A stretch of 64,000 nt of DNA from Vibrio atlanticus (GCF_024347315.1 NZ_AP025461.1:558001-622000), one strand, 5' to 3'; shown: positions 1 to 8,653, counted from the first letter of the stretch. Translations and numbers: made by a program. The notes: generated from the sequence alone by a model not told the origin.

Positions 1-50
1 TCGTTGGCCTTTTTTCTGCTCTGGATTCATACGAAGTAAAAGGAAACGTT

Positions 51-233
51 ATGACCGATAAAAACAAAAATACTGAACAAACCACCTCTAACAAAATTGA
101 AAACACAAGTAACCTAAAGATAAATAGCCTTGCAGGGGCGCATGAAATGGCTCCTAGCGCAGCATTGGATGAGTTAACATCAACAGACTCAACTCAGAGC
201 GAAAGTGCTAAACTTGAGGAAGAGGGTGAGTAG
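51..233 (+). CDS. Small hydrophilic hypothetical protein (60 aa)
   Basis: A 60-residue ORF with an AAGGAA Shine-Dalgarno about 6 bases before the ATG. The product is rich in Thr, Ser, Asn and Glu, has no membrane segment or signal peptide, and ends in an acidic tail. I recognise no family. The low-complexity composition suggests a disordered peptide. The good ribosome site favours a real gene. Its upstream neighbour lies outside the window, so operon membership cannot be judged. Confidence 0.45.
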   Translation: MTDKNKNTEQTTSNKIENTSNLKINSLAGAHEMAPSAALDELTSTDSTQSESAKLEEEGE

Positions 234-594
234 ACTTCTTAGACGTTGAAGTTTTGTAGTCATTGTAGAAGGTCAGGTAAATTAGTCAGGATATAATCCG
301 CATGTTCTCATAGCATAACATGACCAGAACTGGTTAATGAAGGCAAGTGACTTTTCTCAAGTTGAAGGCGTCTTTTAGGATACTTGGACTGATTCGATTA
401 GTTTCGGTTTCACAAAGTGCCCTAAGAAGCTTTTGTCCAACTATGAGTTAACCTTTACGGCTCATTCATTTTACGGCTCATTCATCCAATATTAACCGTT
501 TTACTCAGTACAGATGTGGTGTTGGAAGATGGGAACGACAACGACCTAACCACGCTCTAAGCGTCGTTAAGTCGCTATTAGTTGAGGTCAGGGA
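234..594. other. Intergenic region, no gene seen
   Basis: 361 bases between the small ORF and the convergent 5'-nucleotidase gene. No convincing ORF or U-tract terminator was found. The only clear structure is the 16-bp tandem duplication listed separately. Confidence 0.5.
454..485. repeat. 16-bp perfect tandem duplication
   Basis: The unit TTTACGGCTCATTCAT occurs twice head to tail (454-469 and 470-485), about 110 bases past the stop codon of the nucleotidase gene. It looks like a simple slippage duplication. Confidence 0.85.
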
Positions 595-2499
595 TTAATT
601 GAGCGCTTCAATCAGAGTGATTTCGCGTTTGATTTGTTTGCTCTCTTGCTCAGTCGCCTGCGCCAGTTTCTTTTCGCGTGTGGTTATGGCTGTTTGTTTG
701 GCTTCGTCAGATTTGAACATCAGTTCTTTTACGTTGATAGAAGCGATGTTTGTGTAGCGGCCATCGTCACTGGTCGGGATTGATATGGTTTCATCATTAA
801 TCAATGACTTCACTATCTCTCGTTGTTCATTGTAACGGCTCTCTAAACCAGAAAGTGCCCATCGCTGCTGAGTTTTACCTTCATACTGACCGTTCTTTTC
901 TTCTTTGAGATACTTGATGGTCATATTACGGATTGTGCCTGCTTCTTCTCCATACTCTGCTTCCGTATCAAAGAGTACAGGGAACGATTCACCTTCTAGC
1001 ACGCCGCCTTTCTTGGTTAGATGACCCATTCGATAGCTATTCATACCAATACGGATTTCTGTTTGATCAGTAACCGGTGTGCCATCTGCAAACGCGAGGT
1101 TGGTGATGCGTGTACCTGCAGGCTGAGTGAGGTCGATGGTATAAGTCACGCCCGCGAAGAAGTCATTGGTTGAGTATTTTGATGCTCTACGGTCAGGGTT
1201 AAAGCTGTAGGTTACATCACCGGGTTGCACTGAGTTGAAGTAGCCCGCAGACCATTCCATGTAGGTTCTTAGCTCTTTGCCTGTCATCTGGTAGACAGTG
1301 ATTTCGCCACCTGCGTATTGGTAGTTGTACGCGATGTCTTTGGCTTTGATTGGGCCAACATCGAGCTCTGCATTGTTGTTGTCTATTTGAAGTGCGATGA
1401 CATTGGCTTTGGGTACATAGAAGAAGCTCGCTTCTTGGTATAGCGCACTGATGCCTGTGTCTTGAACGTGGACTTGAGGGATGCCGCGGATTTCGTTTTC
1501 TGGGACTAAATCAACGCCGGTAAGCTGAGCGACAGGTCGATTCGCCATTTCTCTGAGTTGTTTGTGATAAGGCTGGTATAACTCGTCCATATTTTCATCA
1601 GAGTCGATACCTTTAATTTTATAGGTGAAACTGTCTTTGTTGACGAGAGTGAATGTGCCATCGCGTTCTTCAAATTGAAGATCAATACGAGATAAGGCGC
1701 GGCCATATTTGTCGGGTTCAGTAATGATAACGCCATTCACAACGGCTTTATCAATGCGAGTGTGCATGTGACCAGCGACGATGGCATCAAGCTCTGGGTT
1801 TGCATTGGCAATGTCGGTGACACCGGTGTCAGCAATGTCATTCTCGTTTTCAATCCCCATATGGGCAACCAATACGATGGCATCCACTTGATCATCAATC
1901 TCTTTGACGATTTTTTTCACTTCCAAGGTTGGGTTAGTGAAAGTGACGCCTTCTAAACGGTTGGTGCCTTGCGCAAAGACCTCCGTCATTGGGGTATCCA
2001 TTCCGATCACGCCGATCTTAATGTCACCGCGTTCTAGAATGGTGTAACCCGGTAAGAATGGATTTCCGTTTTTGTTCTTGATGTTGCCGCCGAGAGACTG
2101 CCCTTTAAATTGGGTAACGGCTCTGTTGAGCGTTTTAAGGCCAAAGTCGAATTCGTGGTTACCTAAAACCCATACATCGTATTTCATGTGGTTAAAGCCA
2201 AGCATCATTGGATCAACAGGCTCGTCTTTGAAGGTTTCTACGAAGTTGCCTTGGATGGTGTCGCCAGCATCGACAAGGATAATGTTAGATTGCTCTTTGC
2301 GGATCTCACCAACTTTGGTCGCGATTTGACTCAAACTACCACGAGTATTGAGTTTATCTGCCGCGTAATCCCACGCCATAAAATGACCATGAATATCTGA
2401 AGTACCCAGTATCGTGACATCGTGTATGTCGCCATCAGCTGCAAAGGTGGGAAAGGCTAGAGAGAGTAGGATGGCGCTTGATAGTATGTGTCTTTTCAT
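595..2499 (-). CDS. Secreted bifunctional metallophosphatase / 5'-nucleotidase (UshA/CpdB-like family)
   Basis: Predicted to hydrolyse nucleotides or other phosphoesters in the periplasm for phosphate and nucleoside scavenging. Residues 1-21 form a signal peptide ending in TFA-A. The N-terminal metallophosphoesterase domain shows all metal motifs: SDIHGHF (34-40), AGDTIQG (78-84), GNHEFDFG (113-120), a VAHMG motif near 209 and GHMHTR near 243. The C-terminal half (about 330-560) is the 5'-nucleotidase substrate domain, with an NSYRMG-type strand. At 634 residues it is somewhat longer than UshA (550), with a charged Lys/Glu-rich tail. It is monocistronic and divergent from the ABC importer. 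Substrate preference (nucleotides, cyclic phosphodiesters or UDP-sugars) cannot be decided from sequence. Confidence 0.9.
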   Translation of the reverse strand: MKRHILSSAILLSLAFPTFAADGDIHDVTILGTSDIHGHFMAWDYAADKLNTRGSLSQIATKVGEIRKEQSNIILVDAGDTIQGNFVETFKDEPVDPMMLGFNHMKYDVWVLGNHEFDFGLKTLNRAVTQFKGQSLGGNIKNKNGNPFLPGYTILERGDIKIGVIGMDTPMTEVFAQGTNRLEGVTFTNPTLEVKKIVKEIDDQVDAIVLVAHMGIENENDIADTGVTDIANANPELDAIVAGHMHTRIDKAVVNGVIITEPDKYGRALSRIDLQFEERDGTFTLVNKDSFTYKIKGIDSDENMDELYQPYHKQLREMANRPVAQLTGVDLVPENEIRGIPQVHVQDTGISALYQEASFFYVPKANVIALQIDNNNAELDVGPIKAKDIAYNYQYAGGEITVYQMTGKELRTYMEWSAGYFNSVQPGDVTYSFNPDRRASKYSTNDFFAGVTYTIDLTQPAGTRITNLAFADGTPVTDQTEIRIGMNSYRMGHLTKKGGVLEGESFPVLFDTEAEYGEEAGTIRNMTIKYLKEEKNGQYEGKTQQRWALSGLESRYNEQREIVKSLINDETISIPTSDDGRYTNIASINVKELMFKSDEAKQTAITTREKKLAQATEQESKQIKREITLIEALN

Positions 2500-2870
2500 C
2501 AGTATGTTCGCATCGTGGTTTTAAGTATGACGCTACCATATAGAATCGAGATTACCTTATGGGTGATCAGTGTCATATTTATAGTGATATAACTTACTGA
2601 TGTTTCAAATAAATGTGATTCATGACCATCTCGTAACCACTTAAGTTATGGAGAAACGCATTACAACTCTTTACTTCGTTCTCAATACTCAATTCCTTGA
2701 ATCAAACTTTCTCAGTGAATCAATTTTCGTAAGTACTTCTGTCTTTGTTCAAGGTGATTGGGTTGTCCTGTCATTTCCAATGCTTCTTAGCGCGGTCTTA
2801 ATATTTCTATTAATAACTATACCTTCAACTTATTGTTATGTTATAACGTAGCAATAAGTGTTGTTTTTGG
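2500..2870. promoter_or_regulatory. Divergent promoter region of nucleotidase and ABC importer
   Basis: 371 AT-rich bases between two divergent genes. The palindrome at 2829-2858 is the only strong internal structure. An open frame at 2648-2851 has no family features and is not called. Confidence 0.5.
2829..2858. promoter_or_regulatory. 30-bp near-perfect palindrome, possible Zur/Fur-type operator or hairpin
   Basis: Arms CTTATTG and CAATAAG enclose a second symmetry. The whole 30-mer differs from its reverse complement at two position pairs only, both transitions. Its centre contains TGTTATGTTATAACG, which resembles the gammaproteobacterial Zur consensus core TGTTATAwTATAACA. It ends 12 bases before the start codon of the importer's ATPase, so binding or RNA folding here could control the operon. 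The metal or regulator is inference. Confidence 0.5.
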
Positions 2871-3713
2871 ATGTTCGGTGGGAATTTGAATAAACCTGTA
2901 TTGTCTGTGCGCGGGCTCTGCGCTGATGGCTTGGCTAACTGGAGAGCCGTCTCCGATGTGACATTTGATGTGAACGACGGTGAATGCGTTGCCATCATTG
3001 GGCCTAATGGAAGTGGAAAGTCCAGTTTGCTGAAAGGCATTACAGGCGAATACAAAACCGTCGCGGGTGAGTTGATGTTGTCTGGCATTGCACTTGGAAG
3101 CCTTGAGCGGCAGCAGATAGCTAAGCAAGTCGCGGTGGTTACTCAGCATGAGCATGTTGATCCTCGTTTGAGCGTTGCTGAGTATGTTGGCTTAGGCCGC
3201 ACTCCTCATACGTTTTGTTGTAGTGCAAAAGAGCACAAACGAGCGGTTCAGCAGGCGATGCAAGATGTTGGTCTTGTTCACAAAAGCCAGCGGTGCTTTG
3301 GTGAGCTATCCGGTGGTGAACAGCAACGTGCAAGTATTGCTCGCGCCTTCGCACAAGAGCCGCGACTTTTACTCTTAGATGAGCCTACAAACCACCTTGA
3401 TCCTCTCGCTCGTCTTGAACTTCTGAGCCTAATTAAACAACGTGGCATTGCGTCTGTCGTGGTGCTGCACGATTTACCTTTGGTAGCGCCATTCGCCGAC
3501 AAAGTCCTGTTGATGTCAGGCCAAAAAATGGTGGCGTTCTCAGCCCCAGAGGCGGTGATGCAGGACCGATACATGATCCCTGTTTTTGGATTGCGCGTTC
3601 TCACGTTCAATCATCCTAATCTATGCAGCACCATCCATCATTTTGAAGCTGCATCAACTTACTCAACTCACTTAACTCTCTCTAATTACTCTTTAATAGG
3701 AGCAGCCCAATGA
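2871..3713 (+). CDS. ABC transporter ATP-binding protein (FecE/BtuD type)
   Basis: Cytoplasmic ATPase of an importer for a metal chelate such as ferric siderophore, haem or cobalamin. Walker A GPNGSGKSS at 44-52, signature LSGGEQQR at 146-153, Walker B LLLLDEPTNHLD around 166-177 and the H-loop in VVLHDL near residue 200 are all intact. The stop overlaps the next gene by 4 bases, so it is translationally coupled to the binding protein. The start has no clear Shine-Dalgarno because a palindrome occupies the space just upstream. I kept the ATG because the ABC fold begins within 10 residues of it. Gene order (ATPase, binding protein, permease) is unlike the hut operon later in the window, so this is a second, separate system. 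Confidence 0.9.
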   Translation: MFGGNLNKPVLSVRGLCADGLANWRAVSDVTFDVNDGECVAIIGPNGSGKSSLLKGITGEYKTVAGELMLSGIALGSLERQQIAKQVAVVTQHEHVDPRLSVAEYVGLGRTPHTFCCSAKEHKRAVQQAMQDVGLVHKSQRCFGELSGGEQQRASIARAFAQEPRLLLLDEPTNHLDPLARLELLSLIKQRGIASVVVLHDLPLVAPFADKVLLMSGQKMVAFSAPEAVMQDRYMIPVFGLRVLTFNHPNLCSTIHHFEAASTYSTHLTLSNYSLIGAAQ

Positions 3714-4672
3714 AGTGGCCTGTAATTTCCAGTCTTTTGTTTCTTTTACCTTTCTCTTTTGCGCATGCGACAAGCACTCAATACCCAGTGACGGTTGATA
3801 ACTGTGGGAGCCCACTGACCATTGAAAAGCGGCCCTCGCGTGTGGTTGTACACGACATCAATATGACCGAGATGGCGTTTGCTCTTGGTCTTCAAAAGGA
3901 GATGGTGGGCGTTACGGGCATTACTGGGTGGTACAAGATGTCGAGTTCGTTCGAAGAACGTTTAGGAGACATTCCTGAGCTCGCACCTAAGTATCCTTCA
4001 TTAGAAACATTGATTGCTGCTGATGCTGACTTCTTTTTCGCTGGCTGGAATTACGGAATGAAAGTGGGCGGTGAAGTGACGCCTCAAACACTGAAGCCAT
4101 ACGGGATTGATACCTTAGTGCTTTCTGAAAGCTGCATTCATACCCAAGGTCAAAAGGAAGGCGCGACAATGGATCTGCTTTATGGCGACATGCAAAAGTT
4201 AGGCGTTATTTTCGACAAGCAAGCAGAAGCCGAGGCTTTGGTAAGCAGCTGGAAAGAGAGAGTTGAAAAAATAGCAGAAAAGCAAAAAGCATCAGGTAAG
4301 CTGAGCCCAAAAGTGTTCTTGTTTGATTCGGGTGAAGACAAGCCTTTCACCGCGGGTAAGTACGGAATGCCAAACGCAATGATTGAAGCCGCTGGTGGTC
4401 AAAATATCACAGGCAATATGGAAGCTAGTTGGGCTCGAACCTCTTGGGAGAATGTCGCTCGTGAAAACCCAGATGTGATTATCCTTCTTGATTACCAATC
4501 GGCGAGTGGTGCCGATTCGTTGCAACGTTTCCTCGAAGCCCATCCGTTAATGAAATACACCAATGCAGTCACTTCTGGTCGTTATGTCAAACTGCGTTAT
4601 GAACAACTCACCCCTGGGCCTGCCAATATCGATGCTATTGAGAAACTTGCAGAGGCGTTCGTTTCTGAGTGA
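3710..4672 (+). CDS. Periplasmic substrate-binding protein, FepB/BtuF-like (class III)
   Basis: Captures the substrate in the periplasm for the adjacent FecCD-type permease. A signal peptide covers about residues 1-20 (MKWPVISSLLFLLPFSFAHA). The mature protein begins with the TQYPVTVDNCG strand typical of iron-chelate and cobalamin binding proteins and continues with the PSRVVVHDINMTEMAFALG region of lobe 1. No lipobox is present, so it is soluble. It overlaps the ATPase gene by ATGA. Substrate is undetermined: siderophore, cobalamin or another metallophore all remain possible. Confidence 0.85.
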   Translation: MKWPVISSLLFLLPFSFAHATSTQYPVTVDNCGSPLTIEKRPSRVVVHDINMTEMAFALGLQKEMVGVTGITGWYKMSSSFEERLGDIPELAPKYPSLETLIAADADFFFAGWNYGMKVGGEVTPQTLKPYGIDTLVLSESCIHTQGQKEGATMDLLYGDMQKLGVIFDKQAEAEALVSSWKERVEKIAEKQKASGKLSPKVFLFDSGEDKPFTAGKYGMPNAMIEAAGGQNITGNMEASWARTSWENVARENPDVIILLDYQSASGADSLQRFLEAHPLMKYTNAVTSGRYVKLRYEQLTPGPANIDAIEKLAEAFVSE

Positions 4673-4722
4673 TCGGGAAGGTTGTCATATGAAACCTTGT
4701 TATTGATAAGAGTAGTAGTCCT

Positions 4723-5721
4723 TTGATTTTATTTGATAAATATCGGGCAGCATGGCTAACAGGTATCACTGCCATGCTGCTCGCCTTCATGATGAGTTTA
4801 CAATTTGGCTCGGTACCTTTGTCTTTCAAAGAAGTGCTCATAGGGTTGAGTTCTTTCACTGATCCAACGCCGGATATGACCAGTCGAATACTGATCGATC
4901 TAAGGTTACCTAGAGCATTGTTAGCGGTTATCGCGGGTGCAGGGCTGGCGATGGTTGGGGCGTTGCTTCAAACCTCGACACGAAATGATCTGGCGGATCC
5001 GTTTCTGTTTGGCTTGTCATCTGGCGCGTCTGCTGGTGCTGTGTTGGTGATCACTAAAGTGGGAGACGCTCTGGGTGTTTGGTCACTGCCACTGGCTGCA
5101 TTCTCGGGTGGTATTGTGTCGGCTACCGCTGTTCTGATTCTGTTTTCGATGCAGAAGAAAAAGGGCAATGACAACTTGATCTTGTGTGGTTTGGCGATCT
5201 CATTTCTATTCGGAGCCATCACGAGTTTTTTGATCTATTCAGGCGACCAGAGAGCGGCGAGTTCGATTTTGTTCTGGACGATGGGAGGCTTAGGGCTCGC
5301 GCGTTGGGATAATTTAATTTTTGCCTTGGCGGGCGTGTTGTGTCTCATAGCGTTAATTTTCAAACGTTACCGGGAGCTCGATACTTTGTTGGTGAGTGAA
5401 CAGACGACAAGCTCATTGGGGATCAATGTGCACCGCCTACAAAGCGAGATTTTTCTTTGTTGTGCGTTTTGCACTGCGTCGATTGTATCGATGACCGGAG
5501 TGGTCGGTTTTATTGGCTTGATGGTACCCCACTTAGTACGACCATTTTCAGGTGTCACTCACAAGCGAGCTCTGCCTTTGGTTGCCTTATGGGGCGCGGT
5601 TCTCTTACTATTTGGGGATGTGATTAGCCGAACCATATTAGCGCCACAAGAACTGCCTGTAGGTATTGTTACGGCAGCGCTTGGCGGGTTATTCGTTTTG
5701 TATCTTGTTTGGCGTAAATAG
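4723..5721 (+). CDS. FecCD-family ABC transporter permease
   Basis: Inner-membrane permease of the three-gene importer, about 332 residues with roughly ten hydrophobic segments. Family marks are the DLRLPRALLAVIAGAGLAM motif near residue 62, the NDLADPFLFGLSSGASAG region near 91, the ATPase-contact loop near VVGFIGLMVPHLVR (about 265-278), and the C-terminal ELPVGIVTAALGG. The frame opens at a TTG. No in-frame ATG lies closer than the first hydrophobic segment, so the TTG is the best guess but is uncertain. It lies 50 bases downstream of the binding-protein gene and is probably in the same transcript. Confidence 0.88.
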   Translation: MILFDKYRAAWLTGITAMLLAFMMSLQFGSVPLSFKEVLIGLSSFTDPTPDMTSRILIDLRLPRALLAVIAGAGLAMVGALLQTSTRNDLADPFLFGLSSGASAGAVLVITKVGDALGVWSLPLAAFSGGIVSATAVLILFSMQKKKGNDNLILCGLAISFLFGAITSFLIYSGDQRAASSILFWTMGGLGLARWDNLIFALAGVLCLIALIFKRYRELDTLLVSEQTTSSLGINVHRLQSEIFLCCAFCTASIVSMTGVVGFIGLMVPHLVRPFSGVTHKRALPLVALWGAVLLLFGDVISRTILAPQELPVGIVTAALGGLFVLYLVWRK

Positions 5722-5742
5722 TGTGTGCTCAATTCCACCAAA

Positions 5743-6732
5743 CTATACAGGCAGTAAGATGATCTTGCCGTTCAAGCGTGTGGTTTTCGATTCAATGAGA
5801 TCAATCGCGGTTTGCACTTCATCGAATGGCAGGTAGCGGTCGACGTCGAGTTGAATGTCGTGTGTGATGAAGTGATCTAGCATGGTCGTGAACTTATCAC
5901 GGCGAACATCTTTGCCTTCAGCCTCTTCCCAATAACGTAAGAAGAAGGTGCTGAAATCGATACCTTGGTTTTTCGCGTGCTCAAAAAAGCGTGGTTCATA
6001 AAAATCGAGCGACAGCGTCCCATAGTTGATAAAACGCCCATTATTGCCAAGGGTGTGGATAAGATCGGTTCCGGGTGAGCCGCCAATCGCATCAAAGGCA
6101 ACGGTTGGTATCGGCAAGCCTAACGCCTTAATTTGAGAAGCTAAATCGGCGTTTGCATCTAACACCCAACTGGAAGTGGTTGGGTATTGTGTCGGCTGTG
6201 ATGTAACGACAATGATTTTGAAGCCGAGTGATACTGATAATTGCGAAAAGATCTTACCTATGGCTGAACTGCCAGCGTTGATGATCAACACATCTTCTTG
6301 GTTCAGCTTGGTTACCTCTGTCGTTAGCACCCATGCGGTTAGCGCATTAATGTACAACTGGCAGGCGTAGCCATTTTCTAGATGCTGAGGAATTTGGAAC
6401 AGGTCATCTGGTGATACATCGACATAGGTCTGCCACGTTCCACTGGTTGCTACGAGCACTCGCTGATTTACCGCAAACTCAACATTGCTGGACTCTACAA
6501 CGCTTCCTACCGCTTCAAATCCCGGTACTCTCGACGGCTGGTGGCTATGTTTGTATTGGCCCACACCATAAATCGACAACAGATCACTAGGGTTGATGTT
6601 AGTCGCTTCAATTTGTACGCGAACTTTATCTTTGTCTAGTGCCCCTAAAGCGACATATTCTAACTTGAGAGATTCTTTTGGCTGACCGAAACGGAACTGG
6701 CTAATTCGGGTATTTTGCTTAGTGTCAGTCAT
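5743..6732 (-). CDS. Medium-chain (zinc-type) alcohol dehydrogenase / quinone or enoyl reductase-like protein
   Basis: A GroES-like N-terminal domain (about residues 25-120, with INPSDLLSIYG and VPGFEAVG) precedes a Rossmann domain whose nucleotide loop reads AGSSAIGKIFSQL near 150. It lacks the cysteine ligands of zinc alcohol dehydrogenases, which points to the NADPH quinone-oxidoreductase or mitochondrial enoyl-reductase branch. The frame is open ten codons further upstream, but the ATG at 6732 has AAGGTG at a good distance, so I start there (329 aa). It converges with the ABC permease 21 bases away. Physiological substrate unknown. Confidence 0.8.
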   Translation of the reverse strand: MTDTKQNTRISQFRFGQPKESLKLEYVALGALDKDKVRVQIEATNINPSDLLSIYGVGQYKHSHQPSRVPGFEAVGSVVESSNVEFAVNQRVLVATSGTWQTYVDVSPDDLFQIPQHLENGYACQLYINALTAWVLTTEVTKLNQEDVLIINAGSSAIGKIFSQLSVSLGFKIIVVTSQPTQYPTTSSWVLDANADLASQIKALGLPIPTVAFDAIGGSPGTDLIHTLGNNGRFINYGTLSLDFYEPRFFEHAKNQGIDFSTFFLRYWEEAEGKDVRRDKFTTMLDHFITHDIQLDVDRYLPFDEVQTAIDLIESKTTRLNGKIILLPV

Positions 6733-6894
6733 AGTTCGGGCACCTTTGTGGTTTATGAGCACTGCATCGACTTTAAGTGTAGCGTGTTCATAAATAGTAT
6801 TGGTTCGGTAATATTGCTCAACATTGATGCTGTTGGCAATCTATTGTTGAAATTGAAAATAGTTAACCAAAAGTTGACCAACACCTATCTACAA

Positions 6895-6922
6895 TGGCTC
6901 CTAGTTTGCTAACTAGGAGTTA
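6895..6922 (+). promoter_or_regulatory. Hairpin sequestering the Shine-Dalgarno of the small membrane protein
   Basis: Arms CTCCTAGTT (6898-6906) and AACTAGGAG (6911-6919) pair perfectly around a TGCT loop. Two G-U pairs and one A-U pair extend the stem outward to 12 pairs. The right arm contains the AGGAG ribosome site, nine bases before the ATG at 6929, so the folded RNA would hide it completely. Confidence 0.65.
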
Positions 6923-6928
6923 ATAAAT

Positions 6929-7204
6929 ATGAACATGGCTAAGGTAATGTCTAAGTGGAAAACAATACTAGCTCTGACCATGGCCTTGTTTGCTATTGCG
7001 TTTCATCTACTTCTGATTTGGGGACTATTTTGTTGGTTTTTGGGGTGGGAAAATCTTCGAGCCAAAGAAGCCTTTTTTGTTGAACGTATTGAACTAAAAG
7101 AACATCCCGTCTTGTTTACCTTGATCATCATCAGTTGGTTTGTGATGGGAGGGATATATTTCTATATGGACAATAGAGTCTTTGAGTTTTTTAGTTCTTT
7201 GTAG
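6929..7204 (+). CDS. Small two-helix inner-membrane protein (91 aa)
   Basis: No family recognised. Two hydrophobic segments (about 12-39 and 60-78) flank a short charged loop, giving a hairpin topology with a basic N-terminus (KVMSKWK) that should stay in the cytoplasm. An AGGAG ribosome site lies nine bases upstream but inside a perfect hairpin. The stop is 30 bases before the radical SAM gene and both share orientation, so the two are probably one operon. A role as membrane partner of the enzyme is possible but unproven. Confidence 0.7.
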   Translation: MNMAKVMSKWKTILALTMALFAIAFHLLLIWGLFCWFLGWENLRAKEAFFVERIELKEHPVLFTLIIISWFVMGGIYFYMDNRVFEFFSSL

Positions 7205-7234
7205 CTAAGCAAAAGTGAATAATTAGGAAACGTT

Positions 7235-8446
7235 ATGAAAATCTATTTAATTAAAGCATCTGCTGGCAGCGATTACTCAAAATATAAAGCCTCGACAGGA
7301 GGTCCTCCACAAAACATATTTGCAGCCGCTGCGGCAACACCAAAATGGTACGAGTTAGATATGGTTGATGAAACTATAGGTGCAAAAGCCGACCTTTATA
7401 ATGATGCAGATTTGGTGGTGATATTTATGTCGACTCCAGATGCTTATCGGGCTTATGAGCTAGCTTCTCAATATAAGAAAAAAGGCAAAACAGTCATACT
7501 CGGGGGGTTACATACTCAGTTTAACCCTGCAGAAGCGGCAGTATATGCGGATTGTTTGGCGATGGGAGAAGTTGAGAACTACTGGGTTCAGTTACTACGT
7601 GACGCAGAGTTTGGTTCGCTACAGCCTATTTATGAAAGCTCCGAGCCTGTCGATCTCAGTATGCTCAATTCATACCCAACAAATATCATCAATCCTGAAG
7701 CGTACAATTATACATGGTCAGTAGTTGTGACAAGAGGTTGCCCATTTAAATGTAACTTCTGTTTGGTGCCAAGGTTCTTTGATAAGTTCCAGAAAAGGCC
7801 AATCGAAAATATCGTCAGCGAGTTAGCGGATCTCAAGACATTAGGTATTGAGTGGGTTGAGTTACACTCCGACAATATCACTCATGACCGTGAATATGCT
7901 TTGGCACTATTTAAAGCCATTGAGCCGCTTAACATGAGCTTCTATGGGGAAACGACAGTCTTGATTGCTCGTGACACCGAATTGCTTAGTGCTGCGGTGA
8001 AAGCAGGATTCAAAGCGGTATTGTTAGGTATAGAAACTCCTTCTGAAGAGGCATTAAAGGCGCAAAAGAAAGGCTTTGTGAAACCCTCTAAGATGAAAGA
8101 ATACATTGCTGAGATAAGATCACATGGCATTGAGGTATGGGGAGACTTCTTGTTCGGTTTTGATGAACACGATACTTCTATCTTCAAACAGACGCAGAAG
8201 TTCGTTGAAGATATCAAGATTGATAAGGTCATCCCGCATTATATGATTCCGTTTCCCGGTTCAGAGTCTTTTAATAAGTTAGAGCGAGAGGGGAGACTTC
8301 TCACTAAAGATTGGTCTCAGTACGATGGTAGTCACCCGGTTTACCAACCAAGTCGTATGAGTGTTGAAGAGCTAGAAGAAGGTTTGTATTGGATTTGGAG
8401 AAAGAATGCGAGCTTGAAAGAACGAGTTGTTGCCTGGTTCAATTAA
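7235..8446 (+). CDS. B12-binding-domain-type radical SAM protein
   Basis: A 403-residue enzyme with the architecture of cobalamin-dependent radical SAM proteins. The N-terminal Rossmann-like region (1-140, with VVIFMSTPDAYRAYELA and VILGGLHTQFNP) matches the B12-binding type. It is followed by a radical SAM core with the 4Fe-4S motif CPFKCNFC (Cys169, Cys173, Cys176), an ELHSDNIT strand and a GIETPSEEAL segment. The classic DxHxxG cobalamin motif is not evident, so B12 binding itself is uncertain. A good AGGAAA site precedes the ATG. It sits behind the small membrane protein, and its 3' end was disturbed by an insertion sequence. Chemistry could be methylation, C-C bond formation or thiomethylation. 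No substrate can be named. Confidence 0.8.
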   Translation: MKIYLIKASAGSDYSKYKASTGGPPQNIFAAAAATPKWYELDMVDETIGAKADLYNDADLVVIFMSTPDAYRAYELASQYKKKGKTVILGGLHTQFNPAEAAVYADCLAMGEVENYWVQLLRDAEFGSLQPIYESSEPVDLSMLNSYPTNIINPEAYNYTWSVVVTRGCPFKCNFCLVPRFFDKFQKRPIENIVSELADLKTLGIEWVELHSDNITHDREYALALFKAIEPLNMSFYGETTVLIARDTELLSAAVKAGFKAVLLGIETPSEEALKAQKKGFVKPSKMKEYIAEIRSHGIEVWGDFLFGFDEHDTSIFKQTQKFVEDIKIDKVIPHYMIPFPGSESFNKLEREGRLLTKDWSQYDGSHPVYQPSRMSVEELEEGLYWIWRKNASLKERVVAWFN

Positions 8447-8567
8447 AATTTTTTCTGGAGACATGGAATAAAAATCGCGAAGGTCCATAAATAAATTTTC
8501 CTTATTAGAAATTCCTGGCTGATTCAGTACACTTTAAAGGCTCCATGTGGCTGTCTCTTATACACAA

Positions 8568-8597
8568 ATCCCTAAGCCACGCTTGGGGATTTTTTTT
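8568..8597 (+). terminator. Rho-independent terminator inside the left end of the IS
   Basis: Ten-pair stem (ATCCCTAAGC / GCTTGGGGAT, one G-U) with a CAC loop and an eight-T run. It lies between the left inverted repeat and the transposase start, so it should block transcription entering from the radical SAM side. Confidence 0.85.
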
Positions 8598-8653
8598 GAA
8601 CTATTTTTAGGTTTCATGATCTGATCATCTAAGCAATGACAAGGATGATTATC

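Noticed and set aside
2648..2851. 67-codon frame in the promoter region of the ABC importer
   Set aside because: No ribosome site, no family features, and it overlaps the palindrome at its end.
2500..2870. Cobalamin riboswitch before the FecBCD-type importer
   Set aside because: Looked for a B12-box and the long conserved leader; neither is present.
6715..6912. 65-codon plus-strand frame upstream of the small membrane protein
   Set aside because: Overlaps the start of the dehydrogenase gene antisense and runs through the regulatory hairpin.
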